In this document: in pieces, positions 1-5,972 of the stretch
How positions within the stretch are numbered: position 1 is the stretch's first letter
How the letters are laid out: every line of letters starts with the position of its first letter
NCBI GenBank assembly: GCA_020200195.1
Contig: JAIVJE010000471.1
Coordinates: 1 to 5,972 of the forward strand
Source of the DNA: Acidobacteriota bacterium
GTDB lineage: Bacteria; Acidobacteriota; Vicinamibacteria; Vicinamibacterales; 2-12-FULL-66-21
Direction of reading: 5' to 3'
DNA length: 5,972 bases
Made by a program: the position numbers and the translations under genes
Notes under the pieces: model-generated
What the model was told of the DNA's origin: nothing
Seen by the model: the letters and a program-made list of their open reading frames with translations, nothing else
Database searches by the model: none

Positions 1-1226
1 TCCTCGCGGTCCTCTGCCGTTCGATGGGACCGGGGGCGGTCATGCTGGCGCCGGTGATCTGGGTCGCGACCGAATTGGGCCGCCAATATGTGTGGGACGG
101 TTTTCCCTGGACGCTGCTCGGGTACAGCCAGGTCACCGTATTGCCGATCGTGCAGATCGCGAGCGTGGTGGGCGTGTACGGAGTGTCCGGCCTGCTGGCG
201 CTGACGGCGTCAGCCACCGCCTCACTCGTCGTGTATCGGCGCCGCGGGCGATGGGTGAACGCCGCAGCGGCCGCGGCTCTCGTTGCCGCGTGCGCAGTAT
301 GGGGTTCGGCACGCCTCGCATCTTCCGATCTCCTGAGCGCCGGGGCGCCGGTGCGCGTCGCCGTGCTTCAAGGCAACATCGCCCAGGAGGACAAATGGAA
401 TCCGGCTCTGCGCGACGCGATCACGGACCGGTACATCGCCATGACACGGCAGGCGATCGCCGGCGGCGCGACGTTCATCATCTGGCCGGAGTCATCGACC
501 CCGTTTTATTTCGAGGAAGACATCGTACGCGGGGCGGCCATCAGGCGGCTGGCACAAGAGTCCGGCGCGACGCTCCTCATCGGCAGCGATCAGATTGAAC
601 CGGTCAAGGCAGCGCCTGGCAGCAGCGCTACCCAGGCCAGGTACTACAACGCCGCCTTTCTGGTGAAGCCGGACGGCACTATAGGCGGCGTGTACCGCAA
701 GATGCACCTGGTGCCTTTCGGTGAGTACGTCCCGGCGAAACAGCTCCTGTTTTTCGCCGGCACCATCGTCGAGGCGGTCTCGGACTTCTCTGCCGGCACC
801 GACGCGATCCTGCTCCCGATCGGCGATCACAAGGCCAGCACGGCCATCTGTTATGAGGTCATCTACGCCAGCCTGATGCGGCGCTTCGTTCAGGAAGGCA
901 GCGAGCTGCTCACGACGATCACGAACGATGCCTGGTACGGCCGGTCCTCCGCCGCGTATCAACACTGGGAACAAGCGTCGATGCGGTCCGTCGAGGAAGG
1001 CCGGTACCTCGCGCGCGCGGCGAATACCGGGATCAGCGGCTTCGTCGATCCGTACGGACGCGTCATGTCACGCTCCGCGCTGTTCGAAGAGGCGGTCCTG
1101 GTGCAGGACCTGCGATTCGTGACGTCGCGCACGATCTACACCCGGATCGGCGATCTGGTGGCATGGCTCTCACTGGCCGTGACGACGGCGGCGCTTCTCG
1201 CGTCGTGGCGGATGCGCATAAAATAG
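1..1226 (+). CDS. lnt: Apolipoprotein N-acyltransferase, 3' part (5' end outside window)
   Basis: Lnt is an inner-membrane enzyme that transfers an acyl chain from phospholipid to the N-terminal cysteine of lipoproteins, the last step of lipoprotein maturation. The frame is open from base 3 to the TAG at 1224-1226, so the ATG at 24 is probably internal; about 407 residues are visible against about 500 in the family, so only the first membrane helices are missing. Visible parts, numbered from the ATG at 24: hydrophobic segments with the family's FPW motif (about residues 10-100), then the nitrilase-like periplasmic domain from about residue 110 (VAVLQGNI). The expected Glu-Lys-Cys triad is present: Glu156 in WPESSTPF (489-491), Lys226 in YRKMHLVPFGEY (699-701) and Cys276 in AICYEVIY (849-851), with spacings close to those of E. 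coli Lnt. A final hydrophobic helix (about 375-394) ends the protein. It looks functional. prfB follows after 6 bases, suggesting co-transcription. Confidence 0.96.
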   Translation, partial: LAVLCRSMGPGAVMLAPVIWVATELGRQYVWDGFPWTLLGYSQVTVLPIVQIASVVGVYGVSGLLALTASATASLVVYRRRGRWVNAAAAAALVAACAVWGSARLASSDLLSAGAPVRVAVLQGNIAQEDKWNPALRDAITDRYIAMTRQAIAGGATFIIWPESSTPFYFEEDIVRGAAIRRLAQESGATLLIGSDQIEPVKAAPGSSATQARYYNAAFLVKPDGTIGGVYRKMHLVPFGEYVPAKQLLFFAGTIVEAVSDFSAGTDAILLPIGDHKASTAICYEVIYASLMRRFVQEGSELLTTITNDAWYGRSSAAYQHWEQASMRSVEEGRYLARAANTGISGFVDPYGRVMSRSALFEEAVLVQDLRFVTSRTIYTRIGDLVAWLSLAVTTAALLASWRMRIK

Positions 1227-1232
1227 CCGTCG

Positions 1233-2367
1233 ATGGCCGTACAGCTGGACGAACAGCTTCGCAGGTACGAAGATCTGGCGCGTCGCGCCGCGGACCTGCG
1301 AAGCTATCTTTGACGCCGCCCACCCTTCCGGCGAGCTTGCCCAAATAGAAGAACGTGCCGGTGCGCCCGACTTCTGGAAAGACCAGGCGGGCGCTCAGAA
1401 GCTCTTGCAGCGCCGCCGGCGGCTCGAAGAGGACCGCGATCTGGCGGATTCGCTTCGGCGCCGCGCGGAAGACCTGGCCGTGCTCGTCGAGTGGGCCGAG
1501 AGCGGCGAGCCGGTCGCAGACGACCTCGCGCGCGGCCTCGACGAGCTCGCCGCGCAGGTGGACGCTGGTGAAACCAAGAAGATGCTCGGCGGTGAGCACG
1601 ACCGCAAGAATGCGATCGTGACGATTCACCCGGGCGCCGGCGGCACCGAGTCGCAGGATTGGGCGGAGATGCTCCTGCGAATGTACCTACGCTGGACGGA
1701 GCGCCGAGGCTTCAAGCGAGAGGTGCTCGACCTGCAGCCGGGTGACGAGGCCGGCATCAAGAGCGCGACGATGACGGTCCTGGGAGAGTACGCGTACGGC
1801 ATGCTGCTGGCCGAGGCCGGCGTTCACAGGCTCGTCCGGATCTCTCCATTCGATCAGGCGTCGCGGCGCCACACGTCGTTCGCATCCGTGTTCGTCTGGC
1901 CGGAGCTGCCGGAGGACGTCGAGGTCGAGATCGACGACAAGGATCTGCGCGTCGATACGTACCGATCGAGCGGCGCCGGCGGCCAGCACGTCAACGTGAC
2001 CGATTCCGCCGTCCGCATCACGCACATTCCCAGCGGCATCGTGGTCTCGTCCCAGAACGAGCGCTCGCAGCACCGGAACCGGGACTCCGCGATGAAAGTA
2101 TTGCGGTCGCGGCTGTTCGATCTGAAGATGAAGGAGCAGCAGGCCAAACTCGATCAGCTCGGCGGTGAGAAGAAAGACATCGCCTTCGGCAGCCAGATCC
2201 GCAGCTACGTGCTCCACCCGTATCAACTGATCAAGGACCACCGCACGAAGGAAGAAGTGGGGGACGTCAGCCGCGTGCTCGACGGCGACATTGACGGATT
2301 CATCAAGACCTATCTGATGCGCAAGGCCGCCGGAACGCTCGGACAGGCTGTCGCAGACGGCGACTGA
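1233..2367 (+). CDS. prfB: Peptide chain release factor 2, expressed through a programmed +1 frameshift
   Basis: RF2 recognises UGA and UAA stop codons on the ribosome and triggers release of the finished protein. The coding sequence is joined: 1233-1310 (26 codons from ATG, ending LRSYL), then 1312-2367 (351 codons plus TGA), with T1311 skipped, giving 377 residues against 365 in E. coli. In full-length numbering the stop-codon-reading SPF tripeptide is at 204-206 (1843-1851) and the catalytic GGQ at 249-251 (1978-1986) within SSGAGGQHVN. The GAGGTESQDWAEMLLRMY segment and the late IRSYVLHPYQLIKDHRT segment are also typical. The start at 1233 is chosen because the leader (MAVQLDEQ...) matches the length and LRxYL ending of known RF2 leaders; an ATG at 1405 gives a protein lacking the first 57 residues. 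I see no good Shine-Dalgarno sequence before 1233; translation may be coupled to lnt, which ends 6 bases upstream in the same frame. Regulation is expected to be autogenous through the frameshift. Confidence 0.96.
1299..1314 (+). promoter_or_regulatory. prfB programmed +1 frameshift site
   Basis: The sequence reads CGA AGC TAT CTT TGA C, with the in-frame TGA at 1311-1313. The TAT CTT TGA C core is the one conserved in bacterial prfB genes: when RF2 is scarce the ribosome pauses at UGA, the tRNA on CUU slips to UUU (1309-1311), and reading resumes at GAC (1312). The downstream frame immediately continues with RF2-like sequence. The upstream stimulator, AGGGGG in E. coli, is here CGAAGC (1299-1304), with little complementarity to the anti-Shine-Dalgarno sequence. 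Slip site and frame change are seen directly; the mechanism is family knowledge. Confidence 0.93.
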
Positions 2368-2389
2368 GCACGGGACAGAGACGGTTCGG
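2368..2389. other. Convergent intergenic gap between prfB and the PBP1A gene
   Basis: Only 22 bases separate the TGA of prfB (2365-2367) from the TAA of the PBP1A gene on the opposite strand (2392-2390). The gap has no inverted repeat followed by a T-run on either strand. Termination must be Rho-dependent, or use sequence inside the ends of the two genes, or the transcripts overlap. Confidence 0.8.
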
Positions 2390-3580
2390 TTACTGCTTGA
2401 ACCCGGAGCCCGGCTGGGTGCCGGCGATGAAAGCCTCTGAGATAGCGCCCGGGGATTCGCCGGTGCTCGCGTCGCCTGAACCCTTGTCGACCGATACGAA
2501 AACGATGTTGCCGGGGGGCTGGAACGCGGGCGGCTCCTTACGGTCGCCGATCCACGCTTTCATCACCTCGATCCAGATCGGAAGCGCCGCCTCCGAGCCG
2601 GTCTGGTTGTAACCGATCGGCTTTTTCTGATCCATTCCCACCCACACACCAATGGTGATGTCGGGATCGAACCCGATGAACCACGCATCCGTGTAGTCGT
2701 CTGTGGTGCCGGTCTTGCCGCCGATTGGCCAGTTCAGTGCGGCGGCCTTCGCCGCCGTGCCGCGCTGAACGACGCCTCGCAGAAGGTTGGTCACGACATA
2801 GGCGGTGTCCGCGCGAATCGCGTCCTTCGGCTCGGGGCGGTTTTCCTCGAGCACGTTGCCTTCGCGGTCTGTGACTTTCAACACCTGATAGGGGCGCATC
2901 CGCACCCCCTGGTTGGGGAAAACCGCGAACGCACTCGTCATCTCCGACAAGGTGGCTTCGGCAGCGCCGAGCGCCACGGCCAGGTACGGCGGCAGTGGCG
3001 ACTCCAGACCGAGACGCCGCGCGTATGCGATCACCTGCTTGGGTCCGAGTTGTTCCATCAGCCGCACGGCCGGTACGTTCCGCGACTGTTCGAGTGCGCG
3101 GCGCAGGGTCACCGGCCCCTCGAATCTGCGGTCGTAGTTCATCGGCGAGTACGCCGGCTGCCCGGCGCCGCCGGGAAAGCTCGTCGGCGTGTCCATGAGG
3201 ATCGTCACCGGCGTGTATCCGCGGTCGATGGCGGCCGTGAAGACGATTGGTTTGAAGGCGGAACCGACCTGGCGGTAGGCCTGCGTAGCCCGGTTGAACT
3301 TGCTGCGTTCGAAGCTGTAGCCGCCGACCATGGCCCTGACCTGTCCCGTGCGGTTGTCAATAGCCAGAACCGCACCTTCCACGAGTGGGGGCTGCTCGAG
3401 TGACGCGGTCGCGGTGTGTGCCCCCGCATCAATCGTCAGCAGGCGTGCCTCGACGAGATCGCCGCGCGTGACGATCTGCGCGGGATTCTTGCCGGGCCAC
3501 GTCGATCCCTTCCGATCGATCGCCGCCCGCAACGATCCTGCACGCAGCTGGATCGCACCCGCATCGGTGCTCATCACCAC
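2390..3580 (-). CDS. PBP1A C-terminal fragment: transpeptidase domain
   Basis: Residues are numbered from the GTG at 3580. That codon is the first available start in the frame, not a credible natural one: no Shine-Dalgarno sequence precedes it, nor the ATG at 3574, and no signal peptide or membrane helix follows. The sequence begins inside the linker domain (VVMSTDAGAIQLR) and reaches the transpeptidase domain at about residue 68 (EGAVLAIDNRTGQVRAMVGG). Active-site motifs are complete: SAFK with nucleophile Ser107 (codon 3262-3260), SRN at 166-168 and KTGT with Lys289 (codon 2716-2714). The C-terminus is a short Gly/Ser/Pro-rich tail ending GFKQ before TAA. Alone this fragment would stay cytoplasmic and so should not act on peptidoglycan; it is best read as the second half of the broken gene. 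Confidence 0.85.
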   Translation of the reverse strand: MVMSTDAGAIQLRAGSLRAAIDRKGSTWPGKNPAQIVTRGDLVEARLLTIDAGAHTATASLEQPPLVEGAVLAIDNRTGQVRAMVGGYSFERSKFNRATQAYRQVGSAFKPIVFTAAIDRGYTPVTILMDTPTSFPGGAGQPAYSPMNYDRRFEGPVTLRRALEQSRNVPAVRLMEQLGPKQVIAYARRLGLESPLPPYLAVALGAAEATLSEMTSAFAVFPNQGVRMRPYQVLKVTDREGNVLEENRPEPKDAIRADTAYVVTNLLRGVVQRGTAAKAAALNWPIGGKTGTTDDYTDAWFIGFDPDITIGVWVGMDQKKPIGYNQTGSEAALPIWIEVMKAWIGDRKEPPAFQPPGNIVFVSVDKGSGDASTGESPGAISEAFIAGTQPGSGFKQ

Positions 3581-4388
3581 GGCGGGGCGGCGCGACGGAT
3601 GGCTGGCCGGTCGGTTCTCCCCGCAGGACGATCTTTGCCTTCTTTGCCTCTTCGGCTTCCTGCGGCGTGATGTAGCCGACCTCCGCCATGCGGCCGAGCG
3701 TGTAGTTCCGCCGCCGCACTGCGGCCTCCATGTTCACGTAGGGGCTCTGCCGGACGTTGGCCTGGAGAATGCCGGCGATAAGCGCCGCCTCCGGCACGGC
3801 GAGGTCCTTCGCCGACTTCCCGAAGTACAGGCGCGACGCAGATTCCACTCCGTACACGCCATGGCCGAAGTACATCTGGTTGCAGTACAGCGTGAAGATT
3901 TCCCGTTTCGTATAGCGCTTTTCGATCTGGATCGCGAGCAGCGCTTCCTTGATCTTGCGCTCCCACGTCTTTTCGTCGGTCAGAAACAGCTTCCGCGCAA
4001 GCTGCTGCGTGAGCGTGCTCGCGCCTGCCGCTTTTCGACGCTCGATGATGTCTTTGACGAGCGTGGCAATGATCCGCGGAATGCTCAGTCCGAAATGCTG
4101 CTCGAACTCCGAGTCTTCCGCGGCGAGAATCGCTTCCTTCAGCCTGGGCGAAATCGCCTCGTAGGAGATGACTTCGCGCCGCTGGACCGCGAACTCACCG
4201 ACGATCTCCCCGGCCGCGCCATAGACTCGTGTGATCGTGCTGGGCGCGTAATCATCGAGCGCCGAGATCTGAGGCAGGTCTCCGGCGTACGCGAAGATGA
4301 CCCCGCTCGTGATCCCGAGAATCGCGGCGATGACGAAGAGGACGACGATACCCGCCCGCCGGGCGACGCGAAGAAAGTAATTGGCCAT
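3429..4388 (-). CDS. PBP1A N-terminal fragment: membrane anchor and glycosyltransferase domain
   Basis: Residues are numbered from the ATG at 4388. A short basic N-terminus precedes one membrane helix at about 13-36. The GT51 domain follows, with motif 1 EDSEFEQHFG at 91-100 (catalytic Glu91), motif 2 GASTLTQQL at 122-130, RKIKE at 144-148 and the YFGHGVYGVESASRLYFGKS region at about 173-192. The sequence stays family-like through PSVAPP at about 263-268 (near 3585); the rest of the frame, to a stop at 3429, is a Cys/Arg-rich out-of-frame tail with no PBP character. If made, the product would be a membrane-bound glycosyltransferase with a nonsense tail. The start lies 3 bases after the stop of the upstream gene. 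Confidence 0.85.
   Translation of the reverse strand: MANYFLRVARRAGIVVLFVIAAILGITSGVIFAYAGDLPQISALDDYAPSTITRVYGAAGEIVGEFAVQRREVISYEAISPRLKEAILAAEDSEFEQHFGLSIPRIIATLVKDIIERRKAAGASTLTQQLARKLFLTDEKTWERKIKEALLAIQIEKRYTKREIFTLYCNQMYFGHGVYGVESASRLYFGKSAKDLAVPEAALIAGILQANVRQSPYVNMEAAVRRRNYTLGRMAEVGYITPQEAEEAKKAKIVLRGEPTGQPSVAPPRRGDEHRCGCDPAACRIVAGGDRSEGIDVARQESRADRHARRSRRGTPADD
3581..3590 (-). other. Deletion and frameshift junction in the PBP1A gene
   Basis: On the minus strand the N-terminal frame reads PSVAP up to the CCG at 3590-3588, and the C-terminal frame picks up as PAVVMS from the CCC at 3586-3584, leaving one base (3587) between them. The join sits in a C-rich run (GCGCCGCCCCGCCG), the kind of short low-complexity sequence where replication slippage or assembler collapse is plausible. 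The exact break cannot be fixed without an intact relative. Confidence 0.7.
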
Positions 4389-4394
4389 TCCTCA
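4386..4394 (-). promoter_or_regulatory. Stop-start coupling site TGAGGAATG
   Basis: On the minus strand the TGA of the FecR/DUF6600-like gene (4394-4392), a GGA triplet and the ATG of the PBP1A gene (4388-4386) follow directly. The GAGG that could act as Shine-Dalgarno overlaps the stop and ends one base before the ATG, too close for standard initiation. This favours termination-reinitiation by the same ribosome, that is, translational coupling. Both genes are in the same frame, separated only by this stop. Confidence 0.6.
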
Positions 4395-5972
4395 GCCGCC
4401 AGGCCGCCTGGTGGCCGTGCCTGATGCCGGGGCACCCCCGCGTGATCGGGACGCGCCGGAGGCACCTGCGGGTGTGCCGCCGCGCTCTGGCGTCGGTCCT
4501 CGATCCTGCGCGCCGCCGCGAACAGGGGCGGACGCCGCAGAACCGACAGGCCCGGCAGGACCGCGCCGCTCGTAACCCTGCGTTGCCGGGCGGGCCGGTT
4601 GCCGCTCGGCGGGACCGCTCTCTCGAGGCATCGCACGGGGAGCCGCGGACACGCCACCGCGGTCCGGCCCCCGGTGCTCTCCCTGATCAGGACGGTACAG
4701 CCCTCCGGGCCGCGCGTCCTCACTGCGCGGCATCGTCCGCACGGCGCCAGCGGGCGGAACGTAAATTGGCGCCCGTGCCGGATCCGCGGAGCGATCCGTC
4801 GGAGTACGCCGGTCGCGATAGACGGGCGTCGCGCCTGACGGCCCGGTGGACCTTACGTCATCTTGGTCCGTGCGACGGTCGCGTGGCACCGCCCGCGGGG
4901 CGGAGGGCACACCGTAGACTCGCGCATCGCCCGGCGTTTCCGCGCGCGGGGCCTCTCTGACGGCGGACGGCGCCCGCGACGGACGCGCAGGTGCTGGGAA
5001 GCCGCGGCGTTCAGCCTCAACCGATCCCTGACGGCCGACGTCCGGCCTCGGTGCGACGGACCCCCGTGACCGTGCGTCGCCAGCGGCCTCGGACGAGATG
5101 ATCCGGCTTGAGGGCGAATTTATAGCTCCCCCTCGTGGGCCCGCGACGCCTACGCGATTGCCGGCGCTGCGAATCGGCGCGCCGGAACGCGACACCGCGT
5201 AGCCTCGGACGTCCGGTGCTCGCTCGCGGACGACGAAGGTCTCGCGCGTGCGAGCATCGATCGAGCGGCCCGCGACGAATCGCGCGTGCACGTAGTCAGC
5301 ACCGAAATGGCGCCGCGGGACGACCGTCCACGCACGCCACGGATCATATCCACGCCCGCCATACACATTGACGCGCACATTCACAAACTGCACGACCGGC
5401 CGGTTGTTCAAGCCAAGGGGACACCAGCTCACATAGCCCGGCGCGTACGCCCACGAAACCCAGGCCGGGCCCCAACTCCGCCCCGGAATCCAGAACCACG
5501 CGCCGGCGGAGAAGCCCCAACGTCCGTAGTGATGCGTCGGCCAGGCCCACGGGTCGATTCCGATCCACGTCCACCCATACGGTCGCAGCGTCCTCCAGCG
5601 CCCTCTGTAGTACGGGCGCCAGTCGGCGTGCACGGTGGGGTACCACACGCGGCCGTACGCAGCGTCGTATCTCCACGAGCCGTAGCGATCGAACGTCGAG
5701 GCATACGGTCGCACTTCGTCGGGAAGGTACTGCGTGGACACTCCGAGCCGCTCGTCACGTCGTGCCTCGGACCAACGGTCGAAAGCGTCCCACGCCGCCG
5801 AGTTGAAGACGTAGGCGAACGACGGAGCCGCGCCCGCCCGCGCGAACGCCCGTTCTCCCGCACGCAGCCCCGTTCTCCCTGACTCGTTGACGATCTCGGC
5901 GGAGCCCCGCAGAACCGCCAGCTCGAGCTGCGCTTCCCGTTCGCCGCGAGAGAGCGAGACACGGTATTCACC
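4392..5972 (-). CDS. FecR/DUF6600-like exported protein, 5' end outside window
   Basis: The frame is open from the right edge to the TGA at 4394-4392, giving 526 visible residues; the GTG at 5741 is internal, since family-like sequence continues upstream of it. In order of visible residues: about 1-50 resembles a FecR-type beta-rich domain (GEYRVSLSRGE, then VLRGSAEIVNESG and LRAGERAF); about 54-77 is a helical FNSAAWDAFDRW segment; about 78-222 is a dense Trp/Tyr region with repeated WxY-like turns (YGSWRYD, VWYPTV, WRPYYRGRW, WPTHHYGRWGF, WFWIPGRSWGPAWVSW, APGYVSWCPLG), which I recognise as the DUF6600 type common in Acidobacteriota; the remainder is a low-complexity tail. A signal peptide would be in the missing start, so export is inferred. 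The molecular role is unknown to me; FecR-type domains are found in envelope sensing, but no TonB receptor or sigma factor is visible here. It lies 3 bases upstream of the PBP1A gene, suggesting an operon. Confidence 0.8.
   Translation of the reverse strand, partial: GEYRVSLSRGEREAQLELAVLRGSAEIVNESGRTGLRAGERAFARAGAAPSFAYVFNSAAWDAFDRWSEARRDERLGVSTQYLPDEVRPYASTFDRYGSWRYDAAYGRVWYPTVHADWRPYYRGRWRTLRPYGWTWIGIDPWAWPTHHYGRWGFSAGAWFWIPGRSWGPAWVSWAYAPGYVSWCPLGLNNRPVVQFVNVRVNVYGGRGYDPWRAWTVVPRRHFGADYVHARFVAGRSIDARTRETFVVRERAPDVRGYAVSRSGAPIRSAGNRVGVAGPRGGAINSPSSRIISSEAAGDARSRGSVAPRPDVGRQGSVEAERRGFPAPARPSRAPSAVREAPRAETPGDARVYGVPSAPRAVPRDRRTDQDDVRSTGPSGATPVYRDRRTPTDRSADPARAPIYVPPAGAVRTMPRSEDARPGGLYRPDQGEHRGPDRGGVSAAPRAMPRESGPAERQPARPATQGYERRGPAGPVGSAASAPVRGGAQDRGPTPERGGTPAGASGASRSRGGAPASGTATRRPGG
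4395..5189 (-). other. Low-complexity Arg/Pro/Gly/Ala-rich tail of the FecR/DUF6600-like protein
   Basis: About 265 residues with almost no hydrophobic stretches, rich in Arg, Pro, Gly, Ala and Ser, are probably disordered and basic. Loosely repeated units occur, for example SAPRAVPRDR and SAAPRAMPRES, and ARVYGVP, TPVYRDRR and APIYVPP, but there is no exact tandem repeat. Such tails may bind anionic polymers such as peptidoglycan or LPS; that is inference. The high GC content also leaves long spurious open frames on the opposite strand. Confidence 0.7.

Larger units (their letters stand above)
2390..4388 (-). pseudogene. Class A penicillin-binding protein (PBP1A-type), internally deleted and frameshifted
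   Basis: PBP1A-type enzymes are anchored in the inner membrane and act in the periplasm, polymerising glycan strands from lipid II (glycosyltransferase) and cross-linking peptides (DD-transpeptidase). This region contains both halves in the right order, but in different frames. The upstream frame runs from ATG 4388 and stays PBP-like to about 3588; the downstream frame is PBP-like from about 3586 to the TAA at 2390. The join needs a shift of one base (net loss of 3k+2 bases compared with an uninterrupted gene). The domain linker that usually follows the glycosyltransferase domain, including the TTLD-type motif, was not found in any frame. The joined halves would total about 664 residues, shorter than the roughly 750-800 I expect. 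Both domains otherwise keep all catalytic motifs, so this is either a recent lesion or an assembly error. As written the gene cannot make a bifunctional enzyme. Confidence 0.85.

Noticed and set aside
492..974. Minus-strand open frame inside lnt, and the similar 1687-2241 inside prfB
   Set aside because: Both are shadows of strongly supported genes on the plus strand; no family features are seen.
1311..1313. In-frame TGA read as a disabling mutation in prfB, or as selenocysteine
   Set aside because: The context CTT TGA C, and the RF2-like sequence resuming exactly one base on, fit the known programmed frameshift; no selenocysteine element or selenoprotein family fits.
2410..2424. Perfect 5-base GC stem CCGGC-tgggt-GCCGG just past the convergent stops, considered as a terminator
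   Set aside because: It is short, lies inside the PBP1A coding end, and is not followed by a T-run on either strand.
3574..3966. Third minus-strand frame (130 codons) considered as the missing PBP1A linker
   Set aside because: Its translation is an Arg/Gly/Ala-rich out-of-frame copy of the glycosyltransferase region and contains no TTLD-type linker motif.
3330..4424. 364-codon plus-strand open frame opposite the PBP1A gene
   Set aside because: It is entirely antisense to the glycosyltransferase and linker coding sequence, has no domain character, and is explained by high GC content.
5286..5882. Long plus-strand open frame opposite the FecR/DUF6600-like gene, with similar ones at 4424-4960 and 5135-5371
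   Set aside because: The translations are Arg/Pro/Ala-rich with no recognisable domain, and lie antisense to a family-like coding frame. They are expected from GC-rich third codon positions.

Overview
This is a GC-rich bacterial chromosomal window with two tightly packed gene pairs that converge near position 2380. All recognisable genes are housekeeping or cell-envelope genes. I see no IS element, phage gene, CRISPR array, tRNA or rRNA. The gene content, the strong G/C bias at third codon positions and the style of the FecR/DUF6600-like protein and of the PBP1A suggest an environmental Acidobacteriota of the Vicinamibacteria type. That placement is inference from remembered family resemblance, not a search.

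Plus strand: the 3' part of lnt (apolipoprotein N-acyltransferase; its beginning lies left of the window) is followed after 6 bases by prfB (peptide chain release factor 2). prfB is split by the classic programmed +1 frameshift: a 26-codon leader frame ends at an in-frame TGA inside TAT CTT TGA C, and the remaining 351 codons are read one base further on. A simple ORF call would miss the first part and start the protein too late. The usual AGGGGG stimulator upstream of the slip site is replaced by CGAAGC.

Minus strand, read from right to left: a secreted-type FecR/DUF6600-like protein (5' end beyond the right edge) with a Trp/Tyr-rich core and a long Arg/Pro/Gly/Ala-rich tail. After the 9-base arrangement TGAGGAATG comes a class A penicillin-binding protein (PBP1A, glycosyltransferase plus transpeptidase). 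The PBP1A gene is broken. Both catalytic domains are intact by motif, but they lie in different frames, and the linker that normally joins them (roughly 100 residues, including the TTLD-type motif) is absent. The join lies at about 3581-3590.

Functionally, lnt (lipoprotein maturation), PBP1A (peptidoglycan synthesis) and the FecR/DUF6600-like protein (probably exported) are envelope-related, while prfB serves translation termination. I find no convincing undescribed system. The two points most worth following are the PBP1A deletion/frameshift (real lesion or assembly collapse) and the prfB frameshift site with a degenerate stimulator.
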